A stretch of 64,000 bases of DNA from an uncultured Verrucomicrobiales bacterium (lineage in GTDB: Bacteria > Verrucomicrobiota > Verrucomicrobiia > Verrucomicrobiales > DEV007), in the NCBI GenBank assembly GCA_943789025.1, contig CALSSN010000016.1:1-64000 (forward strand), read 5' to 3'. Positions 45,277 to 54,880 of the stretch are shown here, piece after piece; the stretch's first letter is position 1, and every line of letters begins with the position of its first letter. The position numbers and the translations under genes were made by a program. The notes under the pieces are model-generated. The model did no database searches, was not told the DNA's origin, and saw only the letters and a list, made by a program, of their open reading frames with translations.

Positions 45277-46515
45277 TCAACGCCAGCCCACTGGTTGAAC
45301 CCACGCTTGTTGCCGCTGGTTCTTGAAGGACGGACTAGGGTGAGGGCGCGACGAGGTGATGGTTGCTCTCGCATAGAGAGCGTCCTCTGGAATCTGAAAC
45401 CGCACCTCAAGTCCTATGCTTTCCTCAAAGACCACTCCGATGTCTTCTTGAGACGATTCAAGATCGATCCCTTGACGTGTTCCAATCAGTTGGGTGGAAA
45501 AACTTGCGTCACCATCCGGCTGAATTTTTATGCTGAGCGTCCTGGTCGCTGCGTCGTAATCAACCGATTCGAGACTGACACCGGAACTTGCGTAGAAAGC
45601 ACCCTCGCGCATCGCACCAATCAATGCCTCCGGACTGAGCTCCGGTGCCTTGACCATGATCCAGCCACGACCGGGGCCTACGTCACCTCCATGGTAGGTA
45701 TGAGAGTCGTCCGATGCGATTCCATACATAGGAGGAGCGCCCAATTCAGTGATGCGAATTGTATTCGCAATGTCCCAGATTTTTTCATCTGAGGGATGCG
45801 TTTCGTCGCCCATGTGATTGATCACTGGGTGACCGTTATAGACCTCAAAAAACCTGTCTTCAAGAACTTGGGCCAGCACTTCAGCAGATACCGACCACCT
45901 GAAGTTCGGGTGATTCAAATGGGCGAGAATGGGCCTGCCAAGCGCTTCCTCCTGCTTACGAATGGCTAGAAAGTTTTCCCGCAGAGTTTGCTCGATGGAG
46001 GTCTTATCATTGATTGGAGGAAGAGTGGTCTCGAGGTTGAGGGCATTGATATGCAGATGCTTGTCGGCAAACTTTGCCGAAATCTCTTCGGCCTGAAGAA
46101 TGAGAAATTCTTCAGCCTTTTCGAAATGAGAACGGTATTCTTCCAAAGTTTTAAGCCGCACTTCCTTCTGCCCCTCGACTTCGCGTGTCTCAATCCATTT
46201 TTCTGAAAAGCGCTGGCGATACTTGCTCATCGCATCTTTTCCGACAGCTCGTTTGCGCTTGGCAATCGCCTTCAGACTCATCCAACGCTCACCTTGGTGA
46301 AGAACGTTATGATCGCTGAGAGCAAGAAACTGGTAACCATGGCGCTGATACCAATCGACGATCATTTCAGGAAAATCATTACCATCGCTCCAGAGCGAAT
46401 GGGCATGGGTATTGCCGCGGTACCAGTGATGAGGCTTTGTCAGGGTATCGCCCACCACGTCAGTGGCGGCAACAAGCGATGCCAGAACGAGAGCGAAAAA
46501 AAACAATCTGTTCAT
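45277..46515 (-). CDS. Secreted PHP-domain phosphoesterase-like protein
   Basis: 412 residues. Signal peptide MNRLFFFALVLASLVAATDV, then a PHP fold: RGNTHAHSLWSDGN near residue 33, LALSDHNVLHQGE near 65, EISAKFADKHLHINALN near 145, AHLNHPN near 200 and GIASDDSHTYHGG near 265, which supply the expected metal-binding His and Asp residues. PHP proteins hydrolyse phosphate mono- or diesters. The C-terminus holds beta strands (TLSIKIQPDGDASF). It is 33 bases downstream of a membrane-protein gene, at the end of a tight four-gene run with a sialidase-like gene. Confidence 0.85.
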   Translation of the reverse strand: MNRLFFFALVLASLVAATDVVGDTLTKPHHWYRGNTHAHSLWSDGNDFPEMIVDWYQRHGYQFLALSDHNVLHQGERWMSLKAIAKRKRAVGKDAMSKYRQRFSEKWIETREVEGQKEVRLKTLEEYRSHFEKAEEFLILQAEEISAKFADKHLHINALNLETTLPPINDKTSIEQTLRENFLAIRKQEEALGRPILAHLNHPNFRWSVSAEVLAQVLEDRFFEVYNGHPVINHMGDETHPSDEKIWDIANTIRITELGAPPMYGIASDDSHTYHGGDVGPGRGWIMVKAPELSPEALIGAMREGAFYASSGVSLESVDYDAATRTLSIKIQPDGDASFSTQLIGTRQGIDLESSQEDIGVVFEESIGLEVRFQIPEDALYARATITSSRPHPSPSFKNQRQQAWVQPVGWR

Positions 46516-46548
46516 TGCTTGAATCGGGTTGAGAGGACTCCTGGTGCC

Positions 46549-47256
46549 TCATGGCGTAGCTTGCTCTGGCTTATTAGGCGCAGATTTGCTGCCTGAGAAA
46601 ATGCGAGCATTGAGAGGAAACAGGAAAATAAGTAAGAAAAGAAGACTGCCGCCGAACTCGGTCAGCTCTCCACTCTTCTTACTCGCGATCACTCCCCCCT
46701 CGGTGAAGGTGATCAAAACGAGCCACGCGATGGTATGCGCAGCGCGCGGAACCGGAATGGCAAATCTGTCGATCAAGCTGGCAACCCCTGGCTTTTTTCG
46801 ATAGAGAATTGGCATGATCAACACGTAGCTGACGATACAGACGGCAAGAACCTTGGAAAAAATTACCTTATTAACACTAAAATCGCCAAATTGAAGGTTG
46901 TGCAGGTTCATCTCCGACTGGCGGTTATGTTCCTTGAGGATGTCTGGCGTCTCGATTCCTAAAAGTCGTTGCCCCCATGAGATTTCTTCCCCGGCGCCGA
47001 AAAACATGATCAGCGCTGCTAGAAGACACATACCACGAATGAACAGCCACGGACTATCCGAAAGCCGGAAACACCGTATCGACATCACGACTCCAGCCCA
47101 CCCGAGGGCGACCACAGTAATCCACTCAATCACTCCGTCCTCGACCGTGAACCGATTCTCAAAGAAGTCCTGATGGGTGCGACAGATTACCGCGCTCGTC
47201 ACCAGAACGATGGCGATAACAGCGAGAATCACAGTTTCAATTCTATTGGGTCTCAT
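46549..47256 (-). CDS. Conserved membrane protein of unknown function
   Basis: 235 residues, about six membrane segments. It contains the striking loop MFFGAGEEISWGQRLLG followed by ETPDILKEHNRQSEMNLHNL, which I recognise as a motif of a widespread family of unassigned bacterial membrane proteins. The ATG at 47256 overlaps the stop of the previous gene by four bases (ATGA). Possible role in envelope glycans is inferred from the neighbouring sialidase-like gene only. Confidence 0.7.
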   Translation of the reverse strand: MRPNRIETVILAVIAIVLVTSAVICRTHQDFFENRFTVEDGVIEWITVVALGWAGVVMSIRCFRLSDSPWLFIRGMCLLAALIMFFGAGEEISWGQRLLGIETPDILKEHNRQSEMNLHNLQFGDFSVNKVIFSKVLAVCIVSYVLIMPILYRKKPGVASLIDRFAIPVPRAAHTIAWLVLITFTEGGVIASKKSGELTEFGGSLLFLLIFLFPLNARIFSGSKSAPNKPEQATP

Positions 47257-47834
47257 ACCGAGCGCTCGACAAAACACCACTTCCCGTCAGCCCGCAACCT
47301 TGATACGCCAAAGACCACCCAGGTGATGAGGCCAACCGCAGCAGCCGGAGCGTCAACCAGAGAATCCCACACATTCGATGACTCACCAAGATCGACCGCG
47401 GTCAGGAAGAGCCCTGAAGCGAGCCACAAGCCAATCAACCAGGAGTCAAGCATCACCGCCCATAGCCCGACAATCCCAATTATCACCACATACCACCATG
47501 CTCCAAACCCGAGTGCATAAAGGTCGGGGCCGATGCCGGTCAGAGAAGTAAAATACAGCGGTAGGGCCGTGATAAAAATCAAGCGAAAGAATCTGCTCAA
47601 CTCGCCTCTATCTCTGAAGCCCACCACCGACCGCACGATGAACCAGATCGCAGCCACCATGGATGCCGCGCTCAGGTCGCCAAAAACTGCCCGCAACATT
47701 CCTGAGAACCCTGTAAAAACAGCGATTCCAGCAACCAGCACGGGAAGCAATCGCCACCCGCGGCAGATCGGCATGAAAGCTGCTGAAACCACCAGCACAA
47801 AAGCGAACTCTGCCATCATTCCAGTCCAATTCAT
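47253..47834 (-). CDS. Membrane protein of unknown function
   Basis: 193 residues, five to six hydrophobic helices (FAFVLVVSAAFMPICRGWRLLPVL, VLVAGIAVFTGFSGML, FIVRSVVGF). The start MNWTGMMAEF at 47834 overlaps the sialidase-like stop by four bases, and its stop overlaps the next start by four, so three genes are translationally coupled. No family recognised. Confidence 0.65.
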   Translation of the reverse strand: MNWTGMMAEFAFVLVVSAAFMPICRGWRLLPVLVAGIAVFTGFSGMLRAVFGDLSAASMVAAIWFIVRSVVGFRDRGELSRFFRLIFITALPLYFTSLTGIGPDLYALGFGAWWYVVIIGIVGLWAVMLDSWLIGLWLASGLFLTAVDLGESSNVWDSLVDAPAAAVGLITWVVFGVSRLRADGKWCFVERSV

Positions 47835-49069
47835 GGCTCTTTCCTCCCTGCTTCTGCCTCTCTTTTCTGTGTTGGAATTTTTAAGTGTCTGATCTGCCTG
47901 CGGTTCCAGGTGTAAAAGAGGTGAATCTCCCCTGCTTCGGTTCGAAGAAGCCACGGATAGGAATACTCAAGCCGCTTTTCGCCTTTCTCCTCCGGCCGTC
48001 TGCTCTCATTTTCGACGCTCCCGATGAGTTGCCAACTTACTCCGCCGTCACCTGTCACCGCCAACGAGAGGTCGTCGCGACCTGAGTCAGTGTCATTGAA
48101 CGCGAGGAGGATGTCCTCACCACCCAGATCTACCGCAGCAACAGAGGCATTGGGATTTGCCAGTTTTCCAGCGGGCACCGGCCTCGACCAGATTCCACCT
48201 CCATCGGAAGTTCTCGAAACGTGCACAAAAGGCTGACGGTCGCCGGTGCGCCGGAGAAACGCTACCGCCCCACCCCCCGGGCATGAAACAATCCACGGCT
48301 GAATCGTCTTCTCTCCCCCCGGAATCGTAGTTCTGCCCTCGACTCTTGGCTTTTCCCCCGAACAATCGATTCGAAGGATCTGTGGAAATTTTGTCACCAT
48401 CTCGTGGTAAACCGGCAAGGCGAGATGACCGTTCCCTAAATCGATTGCCGGCCCTTTCACCAGCGTGCTGATATTCGCAAAAGGCGAACTTACCAACCGG
48501 CAGCTGGGAGCCCATGTCTCGCCGAAGTCGTCAGACCAGGTCACATTGATCGCGCTTCCCGACCACCCGCCAACGCTTACGCTCACGTAAAATAGCCACA
48601 AGCGGGACTCCACCATGGTGGCTACCGGGTTGCCGAGTTTTCGAAGCGGACGCCCGAGGTCTCTGCTCGCGTCACGACGCGCCACAGCCACCTGCGGAGC
48701 TGACCACGTCTGAGCACCCGGGGAAAGTAACGAGGAGTAGATCGAGACGTCGCTTGCTCCCTCCCTGCTTCCACCGAACCAGAATGCCAGCAGTCCATGA
48801 CTTGGAAGTTCTACCGCTGAAACTGCGTGCACCGATGGCGCTACCTTCCCGGAAACCACCAAGGCATCGGCAGGAGAGGGAAGTAAAACTCTAAGAGGCG
48901 TCAAGCCGGCCTGTGGACGCGTAGCCGCAAGTGTCTCTCCAGCATCTCCAAGAGAAGGTGCACGCGTTTTAAAAGCCGCCCCGAGGGTAACAAGCACCAT
49001 AAGTCCAGAAAAGGTCATTTTTGGCAGAGTCACGCGCACGCCACCAGAGGAAACCATCCTTCCCCACAT
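47831..49069 (-). CDS. Sialidase-like BNR-repeat protein
   Basis: 412 residues. A single hydrophobic segment near 20-35, then a six-bladed propeller pattern: LLAFWFGGSREGASDVSIYSS near residue 95, Asp-box loops VTWSDDFGETW, SRTSDGGGIWS and VTGDGGVSWQ. GSREGASD corresponds to the strand carrying the first arginine of sialidases; the other catalytic residues (Asp, Glu, Tyr) cannot be confirmed. Such proteins cleave or bind terminal sugars on glycans. First gene of a run of four. The ATG at 49069 is 67 bases from the divergent MRJP-like gene. Confidence 0.75.
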   Translation of the reverse strand: MWGRMVSSGGVRVTLPKMTFSGLMVLVTLGAAFKTRAPSLGDAGETLAATRPQAGLTPLRVLLPSPADALVVSGKVAPSVHAVSAVELPSHGLLAFWFGGSREGASDVSIYSSLLSPGAQTWSAPQVAVARRDASRDLGRPLRKLGNPVATMVESRLWLFYVSVSVGGWSGSAINVTWSDDFGETWAPSCRLVSSPFANISTLVKGPAIDLGNGHLALPVYHEMVTKFPQILRIDCSGEKPRVEGRTTIPGGEKTIQPWIVSCPGGGAVAFLRRTGDRQPFVHVSRTSDGGGIWSRPVPAGKLANPNASVAAVDLGGEDILLAFNDTDSGRDDLSLAVTGDGGVSWQLIGSVENESRRPEEKGEKRLEYSYPWLLRTEAGEIHLFYTWNRRQIRHLKIPTQKREAEAGRKEP

Positions 49070-49136
49070 GGCAAGTATGCGCTGACTGAAGAGTCGGTAT
49101 TGACCACCGCACGTGGTGGCGTCTAAGATCTTAAAA

Positions 49137-50282
49137 ATGGACACCACGCTATCCCTCTCCCACAAATTTCGAGGGCGATGTCGATGTCTTTTTATTTTCC
49201 TCCTGACCTTTCTGGCAGGCGTGGCAACAGCTGACGACGACAGGGAGCCAGAAGTCGCCGCCAAACTCTCGCTCGGCCCGGCGGGTATCACCATGACGCC
49301 AAAAGGTGACCTGATCATTTCCCTCCACCAGGCCTTTCAGCCTCTCGATCGCGTTATCCGAATCACGAAAGATGGTGAGGTAGGCCCGTTTCCCAATTCC
49401 GCCGTCTCCAGTCGCGGTGAAAATAGCGATTCAAAATTCTGGCTCGACTCTGTTCAGGGAATTGAATGCGATGACGAGGGAATTATCTGGATGGTGGATA
49501 ACGGACGTCGCGGAGAGAGTCTTCCCAAGCTCGTCGCCTGGGATATTGATGAAGACAATCTCCATCAAATCATCCACCTGCCCGCTCCAGCCACTATCAA
49601 GACCTCCTTTCTTGATGATCTTGCCATCGATCCGGAAGAGCCGTTTGTGTATATCTGCGACCCTGCCAATGGTGACGACGCCGCGCTTCTCATTGTCGAC
49701 CTCCGCTCTGGCTTCGCCCGCAGGCTGCTGCAAGGGCACCACAGCGTAACCCCCGATTCCAGCCTTGAGTTCACTCTCGACGGCGAGACAATCCTCGTCC
49801 AAGGGCTTGATGGCTCAAAAATACAATTTCAAACTGGTGTCAATCCGATCGCTGTTGATCGTAAAGGCGGATGGCTCTATTTCGGTCCGCGCGAAGGAAC
49901 GACTCTCTACCGTATTCGAACCGAACACTTGAAAAACGAAAACCTTTCGCCTGTAGAACTGGCGAGCCGAGTAGAGGGCTATGCGGAGAAACCTATCTGC
50001 GATGGAATTTCGATCGACGTAAAAGGAAATATCTACCTCGGCGATCTGGAAAACAAGGCAGTCGGTGTCATTGGAGTCAAAGATCGACGCTACCGCTTGT
50101 ACTCAAAAGACCCTCGCTTCCTCTGGATTGACGGTTTCTGCTTCGGGACGGAGGGGAAACTCTACGGCTATGCGAGCCAGCTCCACCGCTCTCCATTCTT
50201 CAACCGCGGCAGGAATAACGTGCAAGGCCCCATCTACATCTTTCGCATCGTGCCTCTCGCCTCTGGGCTGGTAGGCCGGTAA
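49137..50282 (+). CDS. MRJP/Yellow-like secreted beta-propeller
   Basis: 381 residues. Signal peptide (CLFIFLLTFLAGVATAD), then a propeller with the Yellow/major royal jelly pattern: LPKLVAWDIDEDNLHQIIHLP near 130, SFLDDLAIDPEEPFVYICDP, ALLIVDLRSGFARRLLQGHHSV and GVNPIAVDRKGGWLYFGP, then GNIYLGDLENKAVGVI. In insects these bind biogenic amines; bacterial members are uncharacterised. Divergent from the sialidase-like gene and convergent with the His-rich lipoprotein gene (11 bases). Confidence 0.7.
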   Translation: MDTTLSLSHKFRGRCRCLFIFLLTFLAGVATADDDREPEVAAKLSLGPAGITMTPKGDLIISLHQAFQPLDRVIRITKDGEVGPFPNSAVSSRGENSDSKFWLDSVQGIECDDEGIIWMVDNGRRGESLPKLVAWDIDEDNLHQIIHLPAPATIKTSFLDDLAIDPEEPFVYICDPANGDDAALLIVDLRSGFARRLLQGHHSVTPDSSLEFTLDGETILVQGLDGSKIQFQTGVNPIAVDRKGGWLYFGPREGTTLYRIRTEHLKNENLSPVELASRVEGYAEKPICDGISIDVKGNIYLGDLENKAVGVIGVKDRRYRLYSKDPRFLWIDGFCFGTEGKLYGYASQLHRSPFFNRGRNNVQGPIYIFRIVPLASGLVGR

Positions 50283-50293
50283 GCACAATCCTT

Positions 50294-50689
50294 TTACTGC
50301 GGAATTACACGCGGACGCTTGGCAGAAGTCTCGCTTTCTTCCTCATGCGCGGCTTCTGTGGTACTGCCATGATGCGGCTTCTTAATTTCGCCGTCTTCTT
50401 GTCGAGCCGAGGAACCCTTCCCACCGTGCGATGCGTCAGAAGCTTGACTGTCTTCTCCATGATGCTGCACATGTGCTTCATTGCCGCCATGGTGATGATC
50501 CCCACCGTGGGCGTCGCCACCTACATGAGCATGCGTTCCTCCACCACTGCCTTCTGCATGATCATGATGCTCTCCATGACTGCCATGGCTTTTGTGAAGA
50601 TGCTTCGTTTCCTCAAAACTGTGAGGGTCGCAGGCAGCAAGCCCGAACATCATGACTGGGACTGAAATAAATAGAGTAATCGACTTCAT
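50294..50689 (-). CDS. Histidine-rich lipoprotein
   Basis: 131 residues. Signal peptide ending in the lipobox LAAC (residues 16-20), then a mature protein in which about one residue in four between 28 and 75 is His, in HxH, HH and HG patterns (HKSHGSHGEHHDHA, GDAHGGDHHHGG). The C-terminal half has more Glu and Lys. Such a composition binds transition metals (zinc, nickel, copper) at the cell surface; the metal is unknown. No Fur or Zur-type site was recognised upstream. Confidence 0.75.
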   Translation of the reverse strand: MKSITLFISVPVMMFGLAACDPHSFEETKHLHKSHGSHGEHHDHAEGSGGGTHAHVGGDAHGGDHHHGGNEAHVQHHGEDSQASDASHGGKGSSARQEDGEIKKPHHGSTTEAAHEEESETSAKRPRVIPQ

Positions 50690-50856
50690 GAGCTGTGACT
50701 TTATAAACGCCCCCAAAAGGGAAGCGGCGGAAACTAGCCGCCCCTCCCCAAGCTCGCAACCGGCAATCAATCAAACTGGCCTCAAAATTGCTTCCACCAG
50801 CAAAGAAACCTGACTAGCCTCAAGCGTCTAAAAGAGTATGCTAACGGAACCAAGCC

Positions 50857-51474
50857 ATGATGAGTAACGACCCTGCCATGATCACTCCTGAAAACGCGGT
50901 TGTCGCCACCCCTTACAAGAACTCGGAAGTTCTCGCTTGGTATTGCATCCAGACGAAACCGAAAAGCGAGCATCTGGCTGCCGCACACCTTCGCAGTTCC
51001 GACGAAGAGGAAATTGAGGTCTTCTGCCCTCGTATTCGCTTCAAGAAAAATACGAGGCGTGGAAAAGTCTGGTTCAATGAAGCCCTCTTCCCCTGCTACA
51101 TTTTCGTGCGCTTCCGGCCATCGGTCCATCATCGCACCGTTCTCTATGCCCACAGTGTAAGCCGGATTGTGCGGTTCGGAGAAAAGACTCCTGCGATTGC
51201 CGACGACCTTATCCAGGCACTTCGTGACGAAGTGGGCAGCGAAGAAATCAAAGAAATCCCTCCTGAAGTCGCGGAAGGGGACCGGGTGGTGCTTGGAGAA
51301 GGCCCTCTCGCCGGACTCACCGGTATCGTGCAACGGATACTTACCGGTGAAGAGCGGGTCCGTATTCTCTTTGAATTCCTCGGCAGGGATACTTTTGCTG
51401 AAGTCGCGCTCGATACCATCTCACTACAGGACGATCCCAGAAAACGGATCGGATCCAAGTCAGAGGACCGATAA
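50857..51474 (+). CDS. NusG/RfaH-like transcription factor
   Basis: 205 residues. The N-terminal NGN domain is visible as WYCIQTKPKSEHLAAAHLR near residue 30, FCPRIRFKKNTRRGKVWFNEALFPCYIFVRF, and a KOW-like domain in GDRVVLGEGPLAGLTGIVQRI. Length and gaps fit the RfaH/UpxY-type paralogues that keep RNA polymerase moving through chosen operons, not the housekeeping NusG. No polysaccharide cluster is next to it; a Wza-like lipoprotein gene lies 6 kb away. Start ATG at 50857 or 50860. Confidence 0.8.
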   Translation: MMSNDPAMITPENAVVATPYKNSEVLAWYCIQTKPKSEHLAAAHLRSSDEEEIEVFCPRIRFKKNTRRGKVWFNEALFPCYIFVRFRPSVHHRTVLYAHSVSRIVRFGEKTPAIADDLIQALRDEVGSEEIKEIPPEVAEGDRVVLGEGPLAGLTGIVQRILTGEERVRILFEFLGRDTFAEVALDTISLQDDPRKRIGSKSEDR

Positions 51475-51534
51475 TCTCTGATTACCAATCAAGGAAGTCG
51501 GCATCAGATCGGCATCTATGGCAACCTGCTCGGC

Positions 51535-53646
51535 CTAAAAGAAAATAGGAATGGCAAGGATGGCCACGATATTGGTGACCTTGATCATCGGATTGATCGC
51601 GGGGCCTGCAGTGTCCTTATAAGGGTCGCCTACCGTATCACCAGTGATGGAAGCGGCGTGAGCCTCCGACCCCTTGCCGCCGTAGGCACCATCCTCGATC
51701 ATTTTTTTTGCGTTGTCCCATGCACCGCCTGCTGCGGTCATCGAAAGTCCCACAAAGAGGCCCGTGACGATCGTACCCACAAGAACTCCACCCAAGGAAA
51801 CCATTCCCAGGGCCGGGATCGATGCCACCACAACCACGGCAATCACAGGAAGCAAAGCAGGAATAACCATTTCTCGTAGCGCTGAGCGGGTCACGATATC
51901 GACGCAACGCGCATAATCCGGCTCATCCTTGCCATCCATAATACCCGGACGCTCACTGATCTGACGGCGGACTTCGCTGACTACAGCCCCAGCCGCGCGA
52001 CCGACAGCATCCATACTCAGAGCACTGAAAATAAAAGGCAGCAGACCTCCGATGAACATTCCAATGATCACTGCCGGATCCTTCAGTGAGAACACAACCC
52101 CCCCTTCAGGCAGCATGCCCTTGTGAAGGAGGTGGGCCTCAAGTTCGAGAAAATAAGAGCCAAAGAGGACGAGCGCTGCAACGCCCGCTGATGCAATGGC
52201 GTAACCCTTGGTCACGGCCTTCATGGTGTTACCCACGGCGTCGAGGGCATCGGTTCGATCACGAACCACAGAGGGCATGTCTGCCATCACAGCGATTCCG
52301 CCTGCGTTGTCTGTGATGGGCCCGAAGGCGTCGAGAGAAACAATAATTCCTGCCATCGCAAGCATCGCCATCACAGCCACAGAAACCCCGTAAAGACCAC
52401 CAAGCGAGTGACTTGTCCAGATCGCTACACAGATGAGCGCCACCGGAAGACCGGTTGCCATGTTTCCGACACCCAGTCCAGCAATAATGTTCGTCGCATG
52501 TCCGGTTTGCGAAGCCTTGGCTATTTTCTTCACCGGAGCATATTGGGTTGCGGTGTAATAATTGGTGATCAACACCACTAGAAAGGTCATCACAATCCCT
52601 ACCAACGAACAACCGTAGAGAGAGGCTGCACTGAAATTCGAGCCACTGTTGACGGTAAGGCCGTCTTGAAACAGCATCGATGTCACAGGCCAGTAAACGA
52701 CAGCGGAAAATACTGAGGCTACAAAAACACCTTCCATGAGAAGCCTCGCGGCAGGTCCGCGACGAACATTGACCCAGAGGATCCCAAGAACCGATCCGAT
52801 GATAGCGATACCGCCGATCAGGAACGGAAAGGTCAAAGCGGCATCTTGATTCGCTCCGACACTGGTCTGCAGCGTAGCAAGCAAGAGAGCGCCGATAATA
52901 CTTACCGCGTAAGTTTCAAATACGTCCGCAGCCATACCTGCGCAGTCGCCGACATTGTCCCCGACGTTGTCTGCGATGGTCGCCGGATTACGAGGGTCGT
53001 CCTCATCAAGCCCCTGCTCGATCTTACCGACCAGATCTGCCCCCACATCGGCAGCTTTCGTGTAGATACCGCCACCGAGACGCGCGAACACGCTGATCAA
53101 GCTCGCTCCCAATGCCAGGCCGACGAGGCTGTCTACCACCCCTTTCGAACTGGAATCCCCTCCGCTCATGACAAGATAAAAAATCCCCACCGAAAGAAGA
53201 GCCAGACCAACGACAAGCAGTCCTGTTACCGCGCCACCATTGAAAGCGACATTGAGTGCTTTCTGCTCGCTATCTACCGCCGCCTGAGTCGTTCGAACAT
53301 TCGCCATCACAGCAATCCGCATTCCGATGTAACCGGCCACCAATGAACAAACTGCTCCGACCATAAAGCCGACCGGAGTAGCTGCATGCACTTTACCTGC
53401 TTGTGCGAGAAGGAAGAGCAGGCCCGCCAAGCCAACAGAGATCGCGCTGATCGTAATCACCTGTCGCCTGAGATAGGCCTTGGCTCCGTCTTGAATCGCC
53501 CCGGCAACTTTCCGCATCAATGCGTTGCCAGGAGATTGTGAGACAACCATGCGAATGAGCACGAAGGCCACCAGCAGACCGAATCCAGCGAGTCCGAGAG
53601 AAAGGCCGATGCCGTTTGCCGTTAAGAGATGAGTAATTGTTTCCAT
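51535..53646 (-). CDS. hppA: Membrane-bound proton pyrophosphatase
   Basis: 703 residues, about 16 transmembrane helices. Pyrophosphate-binding motifs [21 protein letters not shown] near 205 and [21 protein letters not shown] are intact, as is [16 protein letters not shown]. In the segment [18 protein letters not shown] the position that decides potassium dependence is Lys, as in potassium-independent enzymes. The enzyme couples pyrophosphate hydrolysis to proton transport. Transcribed convergently to the NusG-like gene with about 60 bases between. Confidence 0.97.
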   Translation of the reverse strand: METITHLLTANGIGLSLGLAGFGLLVAFVLIRMVVSQSPGNALMRKVAGAIQDGAKAYLRRQVITISAISVGLAGLLFLLAQAGKVHAATPVGFMVGAVCSLVAGYIGMRIAVMANVRTTQAAVDSEQKALNVAFNGGAVTGLLVVGLALLSVGIFYLVMSGGDSSSKGVVDSLVGLALGASLISVFARLGGGIYTKAADVGADLVGKIEQGLDEDDPRNPATIADNVGDNVGDCAGMAADVFETYAVSIIGALLLATLQTSVGANQDAALTFPFLIGGIAIIGSVLGILWVNVRRGPAARLLMEGVFVASVFSAVVYWPVTSMLFQDGLTVNSGSNFSAASLYGCSLVGIVMTFLVVLITNYYTATQYAPVKKIAKASQTGHATNIIAGLGVGNMATGLPVALICVAIWTSHSLGGLYGVSVAVMAMLAMAGIIVSLDAFGPITDNAGGIAVMADMPSVVRDRTDALDAVGNTMKAVTKGYAIASAGVAALVLFGSYFLELEAHLLHKGMLPEGGVVFSLKDPAVIIGMFIGGLLPFIFSALSMDAVGRAAGAVVSEVRRQISERPGIMDGKDEPDYARCVDIVTRSALREMVIPALLPVIAVVVVASIPALGMVSLGGVLVGTIVTGLFVGLSMTAAGGAWDNAKKMIEDGAYGGKGSEAHAASITGDTVGDPYKDTAGPAINPMIKVTNIVAILAIPIFF

Positions 53647-53931
53647 GTGCTTGATGATACCAGAGAGTCAGCGTGAGATCGTGAAGAGAAGTTCTTTAAT
53701 CGAGTGAAACCTTGGATTTTGCCAAGCACCACTCATACGAAAATCGACCAGTATCAAGCCATCACGAAACAAATTCAAACCTGAAGAACACTTTTTTATT
53801 CCTCGTCTCAAACCTTGCAAAGTCTCCAATGCGAGATGCCGGATGCCATGGCTCATGACCGGAGTAACTTTTTGGCAGAGGAAGCCATTCCAAGGATTGA
53901 CGAAGAGCACGAATCGACCGAACCTCTTTGC

Positions 53932-54726
53932 ATGGCGCGTTCCTACGACACTCACCTCTACGTAATCATGTGGCCGAACTATGCTCTAGTCGGCTCAAAT
54001 CTTCCTCCGGAAGAATTCGGCAAGCACTACACCCTCGGCAGTTCACGGTATTTTCACGGTCAGGTTGTCTTCGCTGAAATCGAACCTTCATACCGACACC
54101 CCGAGTTGAAGATCGACAAGTTCATAGACGAAGTAAAACCGAATGCCGCCGGGCATCCCAAACGCACGAAGTTTTTCTGCACCTACCGTGTCCTCGAACA
54201 CGTTGACCTTTCAGCTTTTCAAAAGCTCTACATCACCTCCACCATGGGAAAAGTGCTTGAAATTGAAAGTGCACCGTACGAAAAAGAGCACGACTCAGGC
54301 TATCTCCGCACATTCCAGGAACTCACCCCCATGCGTGCCATTGCCCTCTCATGGATGACCCCACCGGAGTTTGGAAAATACATCACTGATGCCGAACAGC
54401 CAAAATCTGCTCCCAAAGTTCTTTTCACCCAGATTGATTTTGACATCGAAAACTTTCTTTCTCGGCTGGAAACTGACCCCTTTCACAAGTCCCCTATTCC
54501 GAATGTCCACCCGCACAAGCTACGGGAACAGATCCTCGAAGTCCGAGGCAATCCGAATAAGCGGGTAAAGGGTATCAGCTTGGACGCTGCTTTTGGGCAG
54601 ATGGCATTCACAAAACTGCGCACGGGCTTCTGGATTGCCAATGGCAATAAGCTCCTTTTCTACCCGATTCCATCGATTGAAGATCTCAAGGAAAAGCACT
54701 GGGAGTGGTACAAATCGCTTGATTAA
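53932..54726 (+). CDS. Conserved protein of unknown function
   Basis: 264 residues (a longer start at 53815 is possible but the sequence there is less protein-like). No signal peptide or membrane helix. The protein shows two similar halves: WPNYALVGSNLPPEEFGKHY near residue 9 and SWMTPPEFGKYITD near 145, each followed by beta-rich stretches (RYFHGQVVFAEI, KVLFTQIDFDIENFLSRL), suggesting an internal duplication. Function unknown. Confidence 0.65.
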   Translation: MARSYDTHLYVIMWPNYALVGSNLPPEEFGKHYTLGSSRYFHGQVVFAEIEPSYRHPELKIDKFIDEVKPNAAGHPKRTKFFCTYRVLEHVDLSAFQKLYITSTMGKVLEIESAPYEKEHDSGYLRTFQELTPMRAIALSWMTPPEFGKYITDAEQPKSAPKVLFTQIDFDIENFLSRLETDPFHKSPIPNVHPHKLREQILEVRGNPNKRVKGISLDAAFGQMAFTKLRTGFWIANGNKLLFYPIPSIEDLKEKHWEWYKSLD

Positions 54727-54880
54727 TTTACCAGGGAGAACGACCTATCGGACCACCAATCATGGACCGGTCATGTTCCGGGTTCAGGTTTCCGAAGTAC
54801 GCTGGGCATCCTCCAGTCACTGGAGAACCAAGTCGGACAAGCGGACATGGAACAATTAGTCGGATTATCCCACACCCTCT

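Noticed and set aside
53668-53955. 95-residue minus-strand open frame before the unknown gene
   Set aside because: Overlaps the likely upstream region and start of the plus-strand gene and has no recognisable features.
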